From assembly GCA_944363895.1 (NCBI GenBank), contig CALVVP010000068.1:1-14320 (forward strand): a stretch of 14,320 nt of DNA, in the 5' to 3' direction. Source of the DNA: an uncultured Bacilli bacterium (lineage in GTDB: Bacteria; Bacillota_I; Bacilli_A; RF39; UBA660). Shown here piece after piece: positions 1 through 8,230 of this stretch. The notes under the pieces were generated by a model. That model worked only from the letters and a program-made list of their open reading frames with translations. It made no database searches and was not told the DNA's origin. Each line of letters starts with the position of its first letter. Within the stretch, counting starts at the first letter, position 1. Both the position numbers and the translations under genes were made by a program.

Positions 1-1535
1 TTTTAGGTGATTTAAAGAAAACAGCTGAAGCTTATCTAGGAGAAAAAGTAACTAAAGCCGTTATTACTGTTCCTGCATATTTTAACGATGCCCAAAGACA
101 AGCAACTAAAGATGCTGGTAAAATTGCTGGACTTGAAGTTGAAAGAATTATCAACGAACCAACAGCTGCCGCTTTAGCTTATGGCCTAGACAAACAAGAA
201 GAAAATCAAACCGTTTTAGTTTATGACTTAGGTGGTGGTACTTTCGATGTATCGATCCTTGAATTAGGTGACGGTGTATTTGAAGTTAAAGCAACTAGTG
301 GTAATAATGAACTAGGTGGCGATGATTTCGATAAACGTATTATGGATTATTTAGTTGAACAATTTAAAAAAGAAAATAAAATTGATTTATCTAAAGATAA
401 AATGGCTATGCAAAGAATTAAAGATGCTGCTGAAAAAGCTAAAAAAGATTTATCAGGAGTAACTACTACCCAAATTAGTTTACCATTCTTATCACAAGGT
501 GAAGATGGACCATTACATTTAGAAATGAGTTTAACAAGAGCTAAATTTGAAGAATTATGTCATGATTTATTTGAAAGTACATTAGAACCAGTTAGAAAAG
601 CCTTAAAAGATGCTAAATTAACGAAAAATGATATTGATAAAGTTATTTTAGTTGGTGGTTCAACGCGTATTCCAAAAGTTCAAGAATTAATTAAAAATGA
701 AATTGGTAAAGAACCATCTAAAGGTGTTAACCCTGATGAAGTAGTTGCAATGGGTGCTGCTATTCAAGGTGGTGTCTTAACTGGTGATGTTAATGATATC
801 GTCTTATTGGATGTTACACCATTGTCACTTGGTATCGAAACATTAGGTGGTGTATGTACAGTATTAATTCCAAGAAATACAACTATTCCAACAAGTAAAT
901 CAGAAATTTTCTCAACAGCCGCTGATAATCAACCAGCTGTCGATATCCACATTTTACAAGGTGAAAGAAGTATGGCTAGCGACAACAAAACATTAGGTCG
1001 TTTCCAATTAACTGGCATTCCTGCCGCACCAAGAGGTGTACCACAAATTCAAGTTACATTCGATATTGATGCTAATGGTATTGTTAATGTTAAAGCTAAA
1101 GACTTAGGTACTAATAAAGAACAAGCTATCACGATTACGGCAAGTACTAATTTAACTGATGAGGAAATTGATAAGATGGTTAAAGAAGCTGAAGCTAATC
1201 GCGAAGCTGATACTAAACGTAAAGAAGAAGCTGATCTTAAAAACGAAGCTGAACAATTAATCTTTATGACCGAAAAATCAATTAAAGATTTAGGTGATAA
1301 AGTTGATGCTAAAGATAAAGAAAAAGCTGAAGAACAAATTAAAGATTTAAAAGCAGCTTTAGAAAAAAATGACATCGAAGATATCAAAACTAAAAAAGAT
1401 AAATTAAATGAAACAGCGATGGCTTTTGCAACTAAAGTTTATGAAGAAGCAGCTAAGAAAGCCGAGGAAGAAAACAAAGATAATATCGAAGAGAAAAAAC
1501 CTGATGTTCAAGACGCAGAATTTGAAGAAAAATAA
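1..1535 (+). CDS. dnaK: Chaperone DnaK (Hsp70), 5' end outside window
   Basis: ATP-dependent cytosolic chaperone that binds exposed hydrophobic peptide segments, with DnaJ and GrpE as partners. The reading frame is open from base 3 and shows 510 residues; about 100 N-terminal residues are off the window, judging from the usual 610-640. Visible in order: the stretch ending NEPTAAALAYG, the phosphate-2 motif DLGGGTFDVS (about 225-254), the adenosine motif VGGSTRIPKVQ (about 651-683), the interdomain linker VLLDVTPLSLG (about 802-834), the beta-sandwich substrate domain, and an alpha-helical, Lys/Glu-rich lid. The C-terminus is acidic (DVQDAEFEEK) without a Gly/Gln-rich tail. An internal Met at 342 is not the start, because conserved ATPase sequence continues upstream. 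It is followed after 45 bases by pepF and then dnaJ on the same strand. hrcA and grpE would be expected upstream but are not visible. Confidence 0.98.
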   Translation, partial: LGDLKKTAEAYLGEKVTKAVITVPAYFNDAQRQATKDAGKIAGLEVERIINEPTAAALAYGLDKQEENQTVLVYDLGGGTFDVSILELGDGVFEVKATSGNNELGGDDFDKRIMDYLVEQFKKENKIDLSKDKMAMQRIKDAAEKAKKDLSGVTTTQISLPFLSQGEDGPLHLEMSLTRAKFEELCHDLFESTLEPVRKALKDAKLTKNDIDKVILVGGSTRIPKVQELIKNEIGKEPSKGVNPDEVVAMGAAIQGGVLTGDVNDIVLLDVTPLSLGIETLGGVCTVLIPRNTTIPTSKSEIFSTAADNQPAVDIHILQGERSMASDNKTLGRFQLTGIPAAPRGVPQIQVTFDIDANGIVNVKAKDLGTNKEQAITITASTNLTDEEIDKMVKEAEANREADTKRKEEADLKNEAEQLIFMTEKSIKDLGDKVDAKDKEKAEEQIKDLKAALEKNDIEDIKTKKDKLNETAMAFATKVYEEAAKKAEEENKDNIEEKKPDVQDAEFEEK

Positions 1536-1537
1536 GG

Positions 1538-1560
1538 AAGTTCTAGCTAAACTAGAACTT
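1538..1560 (+). repeat. Perfect hairpin between dnaK and pepF
   Basis: AAGTTCTAG (1538-1546) and CTAGAACTT (1552-1560) form a perfect 9-bp stem with a 5-base loop, starting two bases after the dnaK stop. It is followed by TCTAGTG rather than a T-run, so it does not look like a factor-independent terminator. The 3' arm can instead pair with TCTAG at 1561-1565 (CTAGA 1552-1556, 4-base loop), so two exclusive hairpins are possible. Inference: a processing or 3'-end-stabilising element that could set dnaK mRNA above pepF-dnaJ, or a weak attenuator. Confidence 0.6.
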
Positions 1561-1580
1561 TCTAGTGTAAAGGAGAAATT

Positions 1581-3377
1581 ATGGGGAAATCACAACGTAA
1601 ACGTGAAGAAATCGAAGAAAAATATACTTGGGATTTAAGCTATATTTATAAAAATGATAATGCTTGGCAAAAAGATTTTAATAAGATAAGTAAAGAAATT
1701 AAGCAAATAACTAATTTTAAAGGGATATTAGTAAACAATGCTCAAAATTTATTAGATTATTTAGAATTATCTTGCTTATTAGAAAGAAAATTATATAAAT
1801 TATATTATTATGCTAATCTTAAACATGATCAAGATACAACCAATTCTAAATATCAAGAAATGTTAGGTAAAATTAAGAATTTATTAAATAAATATGAGGA
1901 ATTAGATGCTTATGCTAATCCGGAATTGATGAGTGTCGATTATAATTTAATTAAAGAATTTTATAAACAAGAACCTAAATTAAAAGAATATAAATTTGTT
2001 TTAGAAAATATTTATCGTTTTAAAAAACATATTTTAAATGATAATATTGAAAAGATTTTGTCATCATTAAGTAAAGTTTTTGACAATCCTGAACAGACTT
2101 TTGCCATGCTAACTGATGCCGACATTAAATTTGGCATGATAACTGACGAATTGGGCCATGAAGTTGAATTAACAGAGAGTAATTATCGGGTGTTTTTACA
2201 ATCGAAAAACCGCGATATAAGGAAAAAAGCTTTTGAACAATTGTTGGATAAATATGGTGAATTTAAAAATACCATTAGTTCAACTTTCGCTGGCAATGCG
2301 GAAATGCTTACTACTTTAGCTAAATTAAAAAACTATCATTCTAGTTTAGAAGCTTCTTTATTTAGTGATAATGTAAGTGTTAAAGTTTATAATAATTTAA
2401 TCGATACAATAAATGATAATTTAGATGTCATATATAAATATTTTGCTTTAAAGAAAGATTTTTTAAAGTTAGATGAATTTCATTTATATGACCAATATGT
2501 CGATTTAGTTAAAAATACTACTAAAGAATATCCTTTTGAAGAAGGTAAAAGAATCGTCCTTAAAGCTTTAAGTGTCTTGGGTGAAGATTATATTAATAAT
2601 TTAAATAAAGCATTTAATGAAAGATGGATCGATGTTTATAACAATGTTGGTAAAAGAGGTGGCGCTTATTCAAGTGGTTTTTATGATACAAAACCTTATG
2701 TTTTGTTAAATTATGAAAACACTTTAAATGATGTTTCCACTTTAGCGCATGAATTAGGCCATTCAATGCATACCTATTATTCTTGTTTAAATAATCCTTA
2801 TCAATATTCGCATTATACAATATTTGTCGCTGAAGTTGCTTCGACGGTAAATGAATTATTACTAAATTTTTATTTATTAAATAATACTGATGACAAAGAA
2901 GAAAAAAAATATATCTTAAGTAATTTAATGGATTTATTTAAAGCGACTTTATATCGGCAAACTATGTTTGCTGAGTTTGAAAGAGATATGCATAAAAAAC
3001 TGGAAAAAGGTGATGTTTTAACGCATGAATTATTATGCAATGAATATTATAAATTGAATTTAAAATATTTTGGTTCCAATGTTGTTGTTGATGACTTAAT
3101 TAAATATGAATGGGAAAGAATACCGCATTTCTATTATAATTTCTATGTTTATAAATATGCTATCGGTTTATCTTGTGCTTGCTATATTGTCGATGGTATA
3201 TTAAATCGAAAAGATGATACCTTAAAAAATTATCTTAAATTTTTAAGTAGCGGTGGTCGTGATTATCCAATTAATGAACTCAAAATAGCTGGTATTGATG
3301 TAACTAATAAAGAAGTTATAGAAAGTGCTATTAAGATGTTTGACAGTTTTATTGAACAGTTTAAAAAATTAATGTAA
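1581..3377 (+). CDS. pepF: Oligoendopeptidase F (M3 zinc metallopeptidase)
   Basis: Cytosolic zinc endopeptidase of family M3 that cuts short peptides, 598 residues, the usual length for PepF. The N-terminus (REEIEEKYTWDLSYIY) matches the typical PepF opening, and the ATG at 1581 follows AAAGGAGA at 1569-1576, so this start is secure. The zinc site is HELGH at residues 390-394 (H390, H394, catalytic E391), with the third ligand most likely E418 in FVAEVAS. The C-terminal half carries the Tyr-rich YYNFYVYKYAIGLSCA segment common in this family. It lies between dnaK and dnaJ, 45 bases after the first and 12 before the second, so it is probably co-transcribed with both. Inference: it clears peptides produced by proteolysis under stress. 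A link to secretion or signal-peptide turnover is also possible for PepF enzymes. Confidence 0.95.
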   Translation: MGKSQRKREEIEEKYTWDLSYIYKNDNAWQKDFNKISKEIKQITNFKGILVNNAQNLLDYLELSCLLERKLYKLYYYANLKHDQDTTNSKYQEMLGKIKNLLNKYEELDAYANPELMSVDYNLIKEFYKQEPKLKEYKFVLENIYRFKKHILNDNIEKILSSLSKVFDNPEQTFAMLTDADIKFGMITDELGHEVELTESNYRVFLQSKNRDIRKKAFEQLLDKYGEFKNTISSTFAGNAEMLTTLAKLKNYHSSLEASLFSDNVSVKVYNNLIDTINDNLDVIYKYFALKKDFLKLDEFHLYDQYVDLVKNTTKEYPFEEGKRIVLKALSVLGEDYINNLNKAFNERWIDVYNNVGKRGGAYSSGFYDTKPYVLLNYENTLNDVSTLAHELGHSMHTYYSCLNNPYQYSHYTIFVAEVASTVNELLLNFYLLNNTDDKEEKKYILSNLMDLFKATLYRQTMFAEFERDMHKKLEKGDVLTHELLCNEYYKLNLKYFGSNVVVDDLIKYEWERIPHFYYNFYVYKYAIGLSCACYIVDGILNRKDDTLKNYLKFLSSGGRDYPINELKIAGIDVTNKEVIESAIKMFDSFIEQFKKLM

Positions 3378-3389
3378 AGAAGGTGAAGT

Positions 3390-4481
3390 ATGAAAAAAGA
3401 TTATTATGAAATATTAGGGGTTTCGAAAACAGCTACCCAAGATGAAATAAAATCAGCTTTTCGTAAATTAGCTAAGAAATATCACCCTGATGTTTCCAAA
3501 GAAGAAAATGCTGCGGAAAAGTTTAAAGAATGTCAGGAAGCTTATGCCGTTTTATCTGATGAAAACAAAAGAAAACAATATGATCAATATGGTCATGCCG
3601 CATTCCAAAATAATGGTAGTACCAGTTATGATTTCTCAGGTTTTGATTTTTCTGATATTTTTAGTGATTTATTTGGCTCTAGCTTTGGTTTTAACTTTGG
3701 TGGCAATAGTAATAGAGGAAAATCGCGCGGTCGAGATAAAATTATGCGTGTTGACTTAAGTTTTGAAGAAGCTGCTTTTGGTACTAAAAAGACGATTAAT
3801 TTAGATACTTATGATGAATGTGATTCTTGTCATGGTAAAGGTGGCTTTGATGAAGAAGTTTGTCCTAATTGTCACGGAACTGGAACTGTAACTGCTGAAC
3901 AAAGAACTTTATTTGGCTCATTTATGACTAAAACAACTTGTCCTAAATGTTCTGGTAAGGGAAGAACTTATAAAAGAAGTTGTAGTAAATGTTCCGGAAC
4001 CGGAAAAGTCCGCGTAAATAAAGATATCGAAATTAAAATACCAGCTGGAGTTGATACAGGTAATCAACAAAGAGTAGCTGGATATGGTGAATACGGGCAA
4101 GCTGGCAATGGTGATTTATATTTAGAATATCGTGTTAGAGAACATGAATTATTTAAACGAGATGGAAATGATATATATTTAGAAGTCCCTTTAACTATTA
4201 CCGAGGCAATTTTAGGTTGTAAAAAAGATATCCCAACTTTAACTGGTAAAGTAAAATTAACGATTGAACCTGGTAGTAATACTGGTGATAAATTACGCTT
4301 AAAAGGAAAAGGAATCGAAGATGTTCATAGTTATCGCAAAGGTGATATGTATGTTATTTTAAAAGTTATTATGCCTGATAAGTTATCGCGTGATCAAAAG
4401 AAATTATTTGAACAATTAGATAAAACTGATTTAGAAACTAGAGAATTTAAAAAATTTAATGATTATTTAAAGAAACATTAA
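3390..4481 (+). CDS. dnaJ: Chaperone DnaJ (type I Hsp40)
   Basis: Co-chaperone that delivers substrates to DnaK and stimulates its ATPase. The J domain spans about residues 3-67 with HPD at 32-34. A Gly/Phe-rich region (FGSSFGFNFGG) follows at about 80-105. Four CxxCxGxG zinc-binding modules lie at about 144-205: CDSCHGKG, CPNCHGTG, CPKCSGKG and CSKCSGTG, all eight cysteines present. The C-terminal peptide-binding domains run to residue 363, so it is a full-length type I DnaJ. The ATG at 3390 follows AGAAGGTGA, 12 bases after the pepF stop. The TAA stop lies inside the arm of the terminator that ends this cluster. No separate promoter is evident in front of it, so it depends on transcription from upstream. 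Confidence 0.97.
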   Translation: MKKDYYEILGVSKTATQDEIKSAFRKLAKKYHPDVSKEENAAEKFKECQEAYAVLSDENKRKQYDQYGHAAFQNNGSTSYDFSGFDFSDIFSDLFGSSFGFNFGGNSNRGKSRGRDKIMRVDLSFEEAAFGTKKTINLDTYDECDSCHGKGGFDEEVCPNCHGTGTVTAEQRTLFGSFMTKTTCPKCSGKGRTYKRSCSKCSGTGKVRVNKDIEIKIPAGVDTGNQQRVAGYGEYGQAGNGDLYLEYRVREHELFKRDGNDIYLEVPLTITEAILGCKKDIPTLTGKVKLTIEPGSNTGDKLRLKGKGIEDVHSYRKGDMYVILKVIMPDKLSRDQKKLFEQLDKTDLETREFKKFNDYLKKH

Positions 4482-4512
4482 TGATAAATAGATTACTATT
4501 TATCATTTTTTT
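4480..4512 (+). terminator. Terminator of dnaK-pepF-dnaJ
   Basis: A 12-bp stem (4480-4491 with 4496-4507), loop ATTA, followed by a T-run to 4512. The left arm begins inside the dnaJ stop codon (4479-4481). It faces the terminator of the minus-strand genes at once beyond it. Confidence 0.88.
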
Positions 4513-4514
4513 AT

Positions 4515-4541
4515 AAAAAAAAAGAGTTATTATAAACTCTT
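4515..4541 (-). terminator. Terminator of the minus-strand PBP/membrane protein genes
   Basis: Read on the minus strand, AAGAGTT (4541-4535) pairs with AACTCTT (4528-4522), a 7-bp stem with a 6-base loop, followed by a T-run made by the plus-strand A-run at 4515-4521. The loop covers the stop codon of the gene ending at 4530. The stem is AT-rich and modest, but the position and U-tract are right. Confidence 0.75.
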
Positions 4542-6083
4542 ATTTATTTCTAATAAAACGAATCCATATTCATTTTGATATTGGTTATATAATGTTTCCA
4601 ATGTTCCAGTTAGGACAGGATTAGTTGTAATTGTATATCGATCAAAAGCAATTGTTTCTAAATTAGGATAACTTGTTTTAAAATTTTCTAATTCATCAGG
4701 ATATAATAGTTCAATTACTGATAAAATACTATTATATGTTAAACTAGTTAAGTTATCTTTTTCACCAATTAAAATTGTCGTTGTATTTTCGTCGCCTTCT
4801 TTATATAACATTAAATTTCCTTTTGGTATTTGAACAGTTCCTGTTCCTTCTAAAAAGTCACGATAACTTTCTAAATCGCTCACTTCAATATACATAGTAT
4901 TTAAACTTGAAGTATCGATTTTAGTATCAATATTAATTCTTGCTTGATAATTACCATTTTCTAATTGTGTTAAAGTGATACCATTAACTGCTGTTGTATT
5001 TAAATCAATAGCAGCTAAATAACTATAAACTTCATTGACATCTAAGCCATGGAATTGACCGATATTATCACAAATTATTAAGAATAATAAATTGCTAGTT
5101 AAATCATTTGAATCAATTTCAAATAGTAAATCTCTATTTTCTAAAGTAAATAAATAACTATCGGTTTGACCATCGGTTGTAACATCAATAGCAATTTCAT
5201 TGTTATTATTAATATTAGCAGTTATTTCGCTTGTTTCTCTTAATTGATTAACATTTTCATTGCTGTTAAAATTATTCAAAATATCGTTTAAAGTAATCTG
5301 TGGTGTAACAGGAGTCTCTGGTGTATCAGGATTTTGTGGTGTATCAGGTGTATTTGGTGTATCTGGTTCTGAATTGTTAAAGAATGTAAAATATACAATT
5401 ACCCCAATTGCCGCTATTACAACCACTAATAATATTAATAGAATTGGATTAATTTTTTTCTTTTTTGGTTTTTGATTATTTTCTTCGTTATTATTAACTT
5501 CTTCATTTTCTTTTGGTGCTTCTTTTTCTATCAATATTTCTTTTTTGACTATTTCATCGGGATTTAATGGGTTGACTAAGTTTAATTCTTGTTGATTATT
5601 AGTTGGCTGTGAACTAGTCTGATTGATATTAGCACTTGTCGTAGGTTGAGAAACAGGAGTAGGACTAGTTTGTGTAGTAGTAGGTCTTACTGGACTAGGA
5701 CTAGTTTGCGCAGTAGTAGGACTTACTGTATTAGGATTAGCTTGCGTAGTAGTAGGTCTTACTGGACTAGGACTAGTTTGCGTAGTAGTAGGACTTACTG
5801 GACTAGGACTAGTTTGCGTAGCAGTAGGATTTACTGGACTAGGATTAGTTTGCGTAGCAGTAGGATTTACTGAACTAGGACTAGCTTGAGTAACAGTAGG
5901 ATTTACTGAACTAGGGTTAGTCTGAGTCGTAGTAGGATTTGTTGAATTAACTTGAGTATTGTGATTAACCTCACTAAGATTAGTTTGCGTATTCATAGTT
6001 TGATTTGTGTTATTCACAGGTTGCGGATTTTGATTAGAAATGTTGTTTAATGATTGATTATTTTGTAAATTATTTTCATTCAT
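4530..6083 (-). CDS. Unrecognised membrane protein with Pro/Thr repeat tail
   Basis: No family recognised; 517 residues. Layout: an Asn/Gln-rich start (1-48); eight tandem copies of a 12-residue repeat, typically NPTxTQTSPSPV (49-144); a polar linker; a basic stretch KPKKKK (205-210); one membrane helix (about 213-235); a PDTPxTP spacer (240-261); then a folded-looking domain of about 255 residues rich in Asn, Thr and beta-type segments. The positive-inside rule puts the repeat tail in the cytoplasm and the C-terminal domain outside the membrane. There is no signal peptidase site and no lipobox. The ATG at 6083 has an AGAGGG site 9 bases upstream and a promoter just before it. It follows the PBP gene on the same strand. 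A wall-linked role is inference from neighbourhood only. Confidence 0.85.
   Translation of the reverse strand: MNENNLQNNQSLNNISNQNPQPVNNTNQTMNTQTNLSEVNHNTQVNSTNPTTTQTNPSSVNPTVTQASPSSVNPTATQTNPSPVNPTATQTSPSPVSPTTTQTSPSPVRPTTTQANPNTVSPTTAQTSPSPVRPTTTQTSPTPVSQPTTSANINQTSSQPTNNQQELNLVNPLNPDEIVKKEILIEKEAPKENEEVNNNEENNQKPKKKKINPILLILLVVVIAAIGVIVYFTFFNNSEPDTPNTPDTPQNPDTPETPVTPQITLNDILNNFNSNENVNQLRETSEITANINNNNEIAIDVTTDGQTDSYLFTLENRDLLFEIDSNDLTSNLLFLIICDNIGQFHGLDVNEVYSYLAAIDLNTTAVNGITLTQLENGNYQARINIDTKIDTSSLNTMYIEVSDLESYRDFLEGTGTVQIPKGNLMLYKEGDENTTTILIGEKDNLTSLTYNSILSVIELLYPDELENFKTSYPNLETIAFDRYTITTNPVLTGTLETLYNQYQNEYGFVLLEINKSL
5652..5939 (-). repeat. Eight 36-bp tandem repeats inside the membrane protein gene
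   Basis: Eight contiguous 36-bp units encode the 12-residue repeat, for example NPTATQTNPSPV, SPTTTQTSPSPV and RPTTTQANPNTV. Units differ by a few bases each and stay exactly in frame. A degenerate related unit (TQTNLSEV, residues 32-39) precedes the array, as expected of an array decaying at its edge. Such arrays often change copy number by slippage or recombination; each gain or loss here would preserve the frame. Confidence 0.93.
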
Positions 6084-6111
6084 AATATTTTACCCTCTTT
6101 TCTATAATAAC

Positions 6112-6141
6112 ATTATATCATTAATGTTTAAAAAGAAACAA
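6112..6141 (-). promoter_or_regulatory. Promoter of the repeat-tailed membrane protein
   Basis: On the minus strand TATAAT (6117-6112) is preceded by TGA, giving an extended -10 (TGnTATAAT). A weak -35 TTGTTT lies at 6141-6136 with an 18-base spacer. It sits in the 91-base gap after the PBP gene, so the membrane protein can be transcribed on its own as well as from upstream. Confidence 0.7.
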
Positions 6142-6174
6142 TAGAAAAATGAATAAATATTAAAATGTTTACAC

Positions 6175-8133
6175 TTACTCATCATATTTAATAGTAGGAA
6201 TAGCATCATCAAGATTATAATCATTCGATGGTTCTGTACCTTTTAAATAATATTGAATAACACTTTTTTTCGTTTCTTCAGTAGCCAATTTACCAGTTAT
6301 CGGATCAACTAAAACACCAACAACATTATTGGGCATAGAATACCAATTATCTTCTTTACCATCAAGATATTTTTCAATAATATCTGCCCATAAGTTTTTA
6401 TTAGCAGTTGTATCGCCATACTCTAACTCACGATTATCATCATAACCACTCCATACACCAACGACAACATCTTTATTATAACCGAATACTAAATGGTCAT
6501 ATTCTGTTGTTCCTGTCTTAATCGCATATTTTCTAGTTAATTTATGGGCAATTACATAAGAAGTAGGGTAAGTATAGCCAATAAAATTACCATTAGAAGT
6601 ATTAGCTAATAATTCACTTAAAATATAAGTAATACTTTTATTCAAAACAGCTTCTTTGGTATCTTTATGTTCATATAAAACATTACCATTGATATCTTCG
6701 ACACGACTAATAAAATATGGTTTGACACGATATCCTTCGTTAGCTAAAACAGCATAAGCATTAGTCATTTCTAAAAGACTAATCGGTTGACTACCTAAAG
6801 CAAGGGAAGGAATACTATCTAGTTTAGTAGTGATACCAACTCTTTTCATCGTATCTACTAAAACATCACTACCTAAAAATAAATGAGTTTTAACAGCATA
6901 TATATTGTCAGAATAAGCGATAGCTGCGGCTAGAGATATTTCTTGATTGGGATATTGGTCACCATAGTTAGTTGGACTATAGGTTTGATCTTCAGAAAAT
7001 ACAAAAGTTGTTTTTTCACTAGTAAAAGTAGTCGAAGCGGTAAAGTTATTTTCTAAAGCAGCATAATATAAAAAAGGTTTAATTGTTGAACCAACGCTGC
7101 GATTATTAGATAATGCCCGATTATATTGACTTTTGCTATAATTGACGCCACCGACTAGTCCCAAAACAGCTCCAGTATTAGGATCCATAACTATACCAGC
7201 TGCTTGAATATCGTTAGTAATATTTTCGTCAATGGAAGTTTCGATTGCTTCTTGGGCTTTCAAGTCTAAAGTTGTGTATATTTTTAAACCACCAGTTTGA
7301 ATTAAAGAACTAGGAATTGAAGATATTGATTGTAATTCTTCAATTACCGCATCTTGAAAATACATAATTGAATCTAATTCTTCACTTTCTTCTTTGTCAT
7401 CGAATTTTAATTCTTCATTATAAGCTGTATTAAGTTGTTCTTCAGCAATATAACCGTCGCGTTCCATTGCTTTTAAAACCACTAATTGTCTTTGCTTAGA
7501 AGATTCATAATTAGCAAAAGGTGAGTATTCACTGGGACGATTGGGAATTCCAGCTAACATCGCCGCTTCCGCTATCGATAAGTCAGAAGCACTTTTACCA
7601 AAATAATATTTACTAGCATTTTCAATGCCAAATACGCCGCCATAATTAATTGTATTTAAATATCCTTCAATTATATCTTCTTTTGAATAGTGAGTTTCTA
7701 AACGAATTGTTAACCAAGCCTCATTGATTTTTCTTTCCCAAGTTTTATCAAAATCCAAATACATATTTTTCGCATATTGTTGCGTAATTGTTGAAGCACC
7801 TTCATTTTTAGTTCCACTTCTAATATTATTGTACATTGCTTTAGCTATTCTTAAAAAATCAAACCCATGATGACTAAAAAAGTGGCGATCTTCGATGGAA
7901 ATTGTCGCATTAATAATATCTTGATCTAAATTTTCATAACTAATCCATTCATCAGTTCCTGTGATTAAATTTTCATTTTTATCATAAAAATAATAACTTT
8001 TTGCACTATTAACAGTTAATTTAGGACTCATCCAAGCATATAAATAAATACCACCATAACAAACAATTCCTATAACAACCATAACAATAGTTATTTTAGT
8101 TAAATTTTTAAGAATTTTTTTACTTTTTTTCAT
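6175..8133 (-). CDS. pbp1A: Class A penicillin-binding protein (PBP1A type)
   Basis: Bifunctional, membrane-anchored peptidoglycan synthase: a GT51 glycosyltransferase that polymerises lipid II plus a transpeptidase that cross-links stem peptides outside the cell. 652 residues from the start chosen here. Membrane helix about 14-34. GT51 motifs: EDRHFFSHHGFD (catalytic E81), GASTITQQYAKN (112-123), RKINEAWLTIRLE and the AAMLAGIPNRPSEYSP segment. Transpeptidase motifs: STIK (nucleophile S349, K352), SDN (408-410) and KTG (539-541). All catalytic residues are present. A GTG in frame at 8142 would add three residues, but it forms part of the ribosome binding site AGGTGAG, so the ATG at 8133 is the better start; the same AAGGTGA site precedes dnaJ and the hydrolase. 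The C-terminus is short, without PASTA or fibronectin domains. The gene symbol is by type, not proven orthology. Confidence 0.95.
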   Translation of the reverse strand: MKKSKKILKNLTKITIVMVVIGIVCYGGIYLYAWMSPKLTVNSAKSYYFYDKNENLITGTDEWISYENLDQDIINATISIEDRHFFSHHGFDFLRIAKAMYNNIRSGTKNEGASTITQQYAKNMYLDFDKTWERKINEAWLTIRLETHYSKEDIIEGYLNTINYGGVFGIENASKYYFGKSASDLSIAEAAMLAGIPNRPSEYSPFANYESSKQRQLVVLKAMERDGYIAEEQLNTAYNEELKFDDKEESEELDSIMYFQDAVIEELQSISSIPSSLIQTGGLKIYTTLDLKAQEAIETSIDENITNDIQAAGIVMDPNTGAVLGLVGGVNYSKSQYNRALSNNRSVGSTIKPFLYYAALENNFTASTTFTSEKTTFVFSEDQTYSPTNYGDQYPNQEISLAAAIAYSDNIYAVKTHLFLGSDVLVDTMKRVGITTKLDSIPSLALGSQPISLLEMTNAYAVLANEGYRVKPYFISRVEDINGNVLYEHKDTKEAVLNKSITYILSELLANTSNGNFIGYTYPTSYVIAHKLTRKYAIKTGTTEYDHLVFGYNKDVVVGVWSGYDDNRELEYGDTTANKNLWADIIEKYLDGKEDNWYSMPNNVVGVLVDPITGKLATEETKKSVIQYYLKGTEPSNDYNLDDAIPTIKYDE

Positions 8134-8183
8134 ATTTCTCACCTATATTTATTATTGCTATAAATATTAAAAATATAAGTGAT

Positions 8184-8212
8184 TTTTAATTAGTTTTATG
8201 ATATAATGTCAA
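8184..8212 (-). promoter_or_regulatory. Possible promoter of the PBP gene
   Basis: On the minus strand a perfect TTGACA lies at 8212-8207, with a poor -10 (TTAAAA, 8189-8184) after a 17-base spacer. The -35 shares base 8207 with the -10 of the divergent plus-strand promoter. The weak -10 makes this tentative. Confidence 0.35.
8199..8207 (+). promoter_or_regulatory. Extended -10 promoter of the DUF1934-like gene
   Basis: TGATATAAT at 8199-8207 is a perfect extended -10. No good -35 is seen at the right distance (nearest TGATTT, 8180-8185, 16-base spacer), which extended -10 promoters can tolerate. Transcription would begin near 8214, only about 15-20 bases before the start codon. Confidence 0.65.
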
Positions 8213-8230
8213 AAAAAGAAAGAGATGTTT

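Noticed and set aside
1049..1387. Open frame of 112 codons on the minus strand inside dnaK
   Set aside because: It lies opposite well-conserved DnaK coding sequence, has a Ser/Leu-rich composition typical of an antisense shadow, and lacks a ribosome binding site.
1408..1638. Open frame bridging dnaK and pepF in another phase
   Set aside because: It overlaps two secure genes and its Lys-rich product follows from the local codon pattern.
5646..5873. Plus-strand Arg/Ser-rich repeat protein
   Set aside because: It is the complement of the 36-bp repeat array; the minus-strand gene has a start, ribosome binding site, promoter and terminator, and this frame has none.
5652..5939. CRISPR-like array
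   Set aside because: The 36-bp units are contiguous with no unique spacers and are in frame in a coding gene.
8140..8142. GTG start for the PBP gene
   Set aside because: This GTG is part of the AGGTGAG ribosome binding site for the ATG at 8133.
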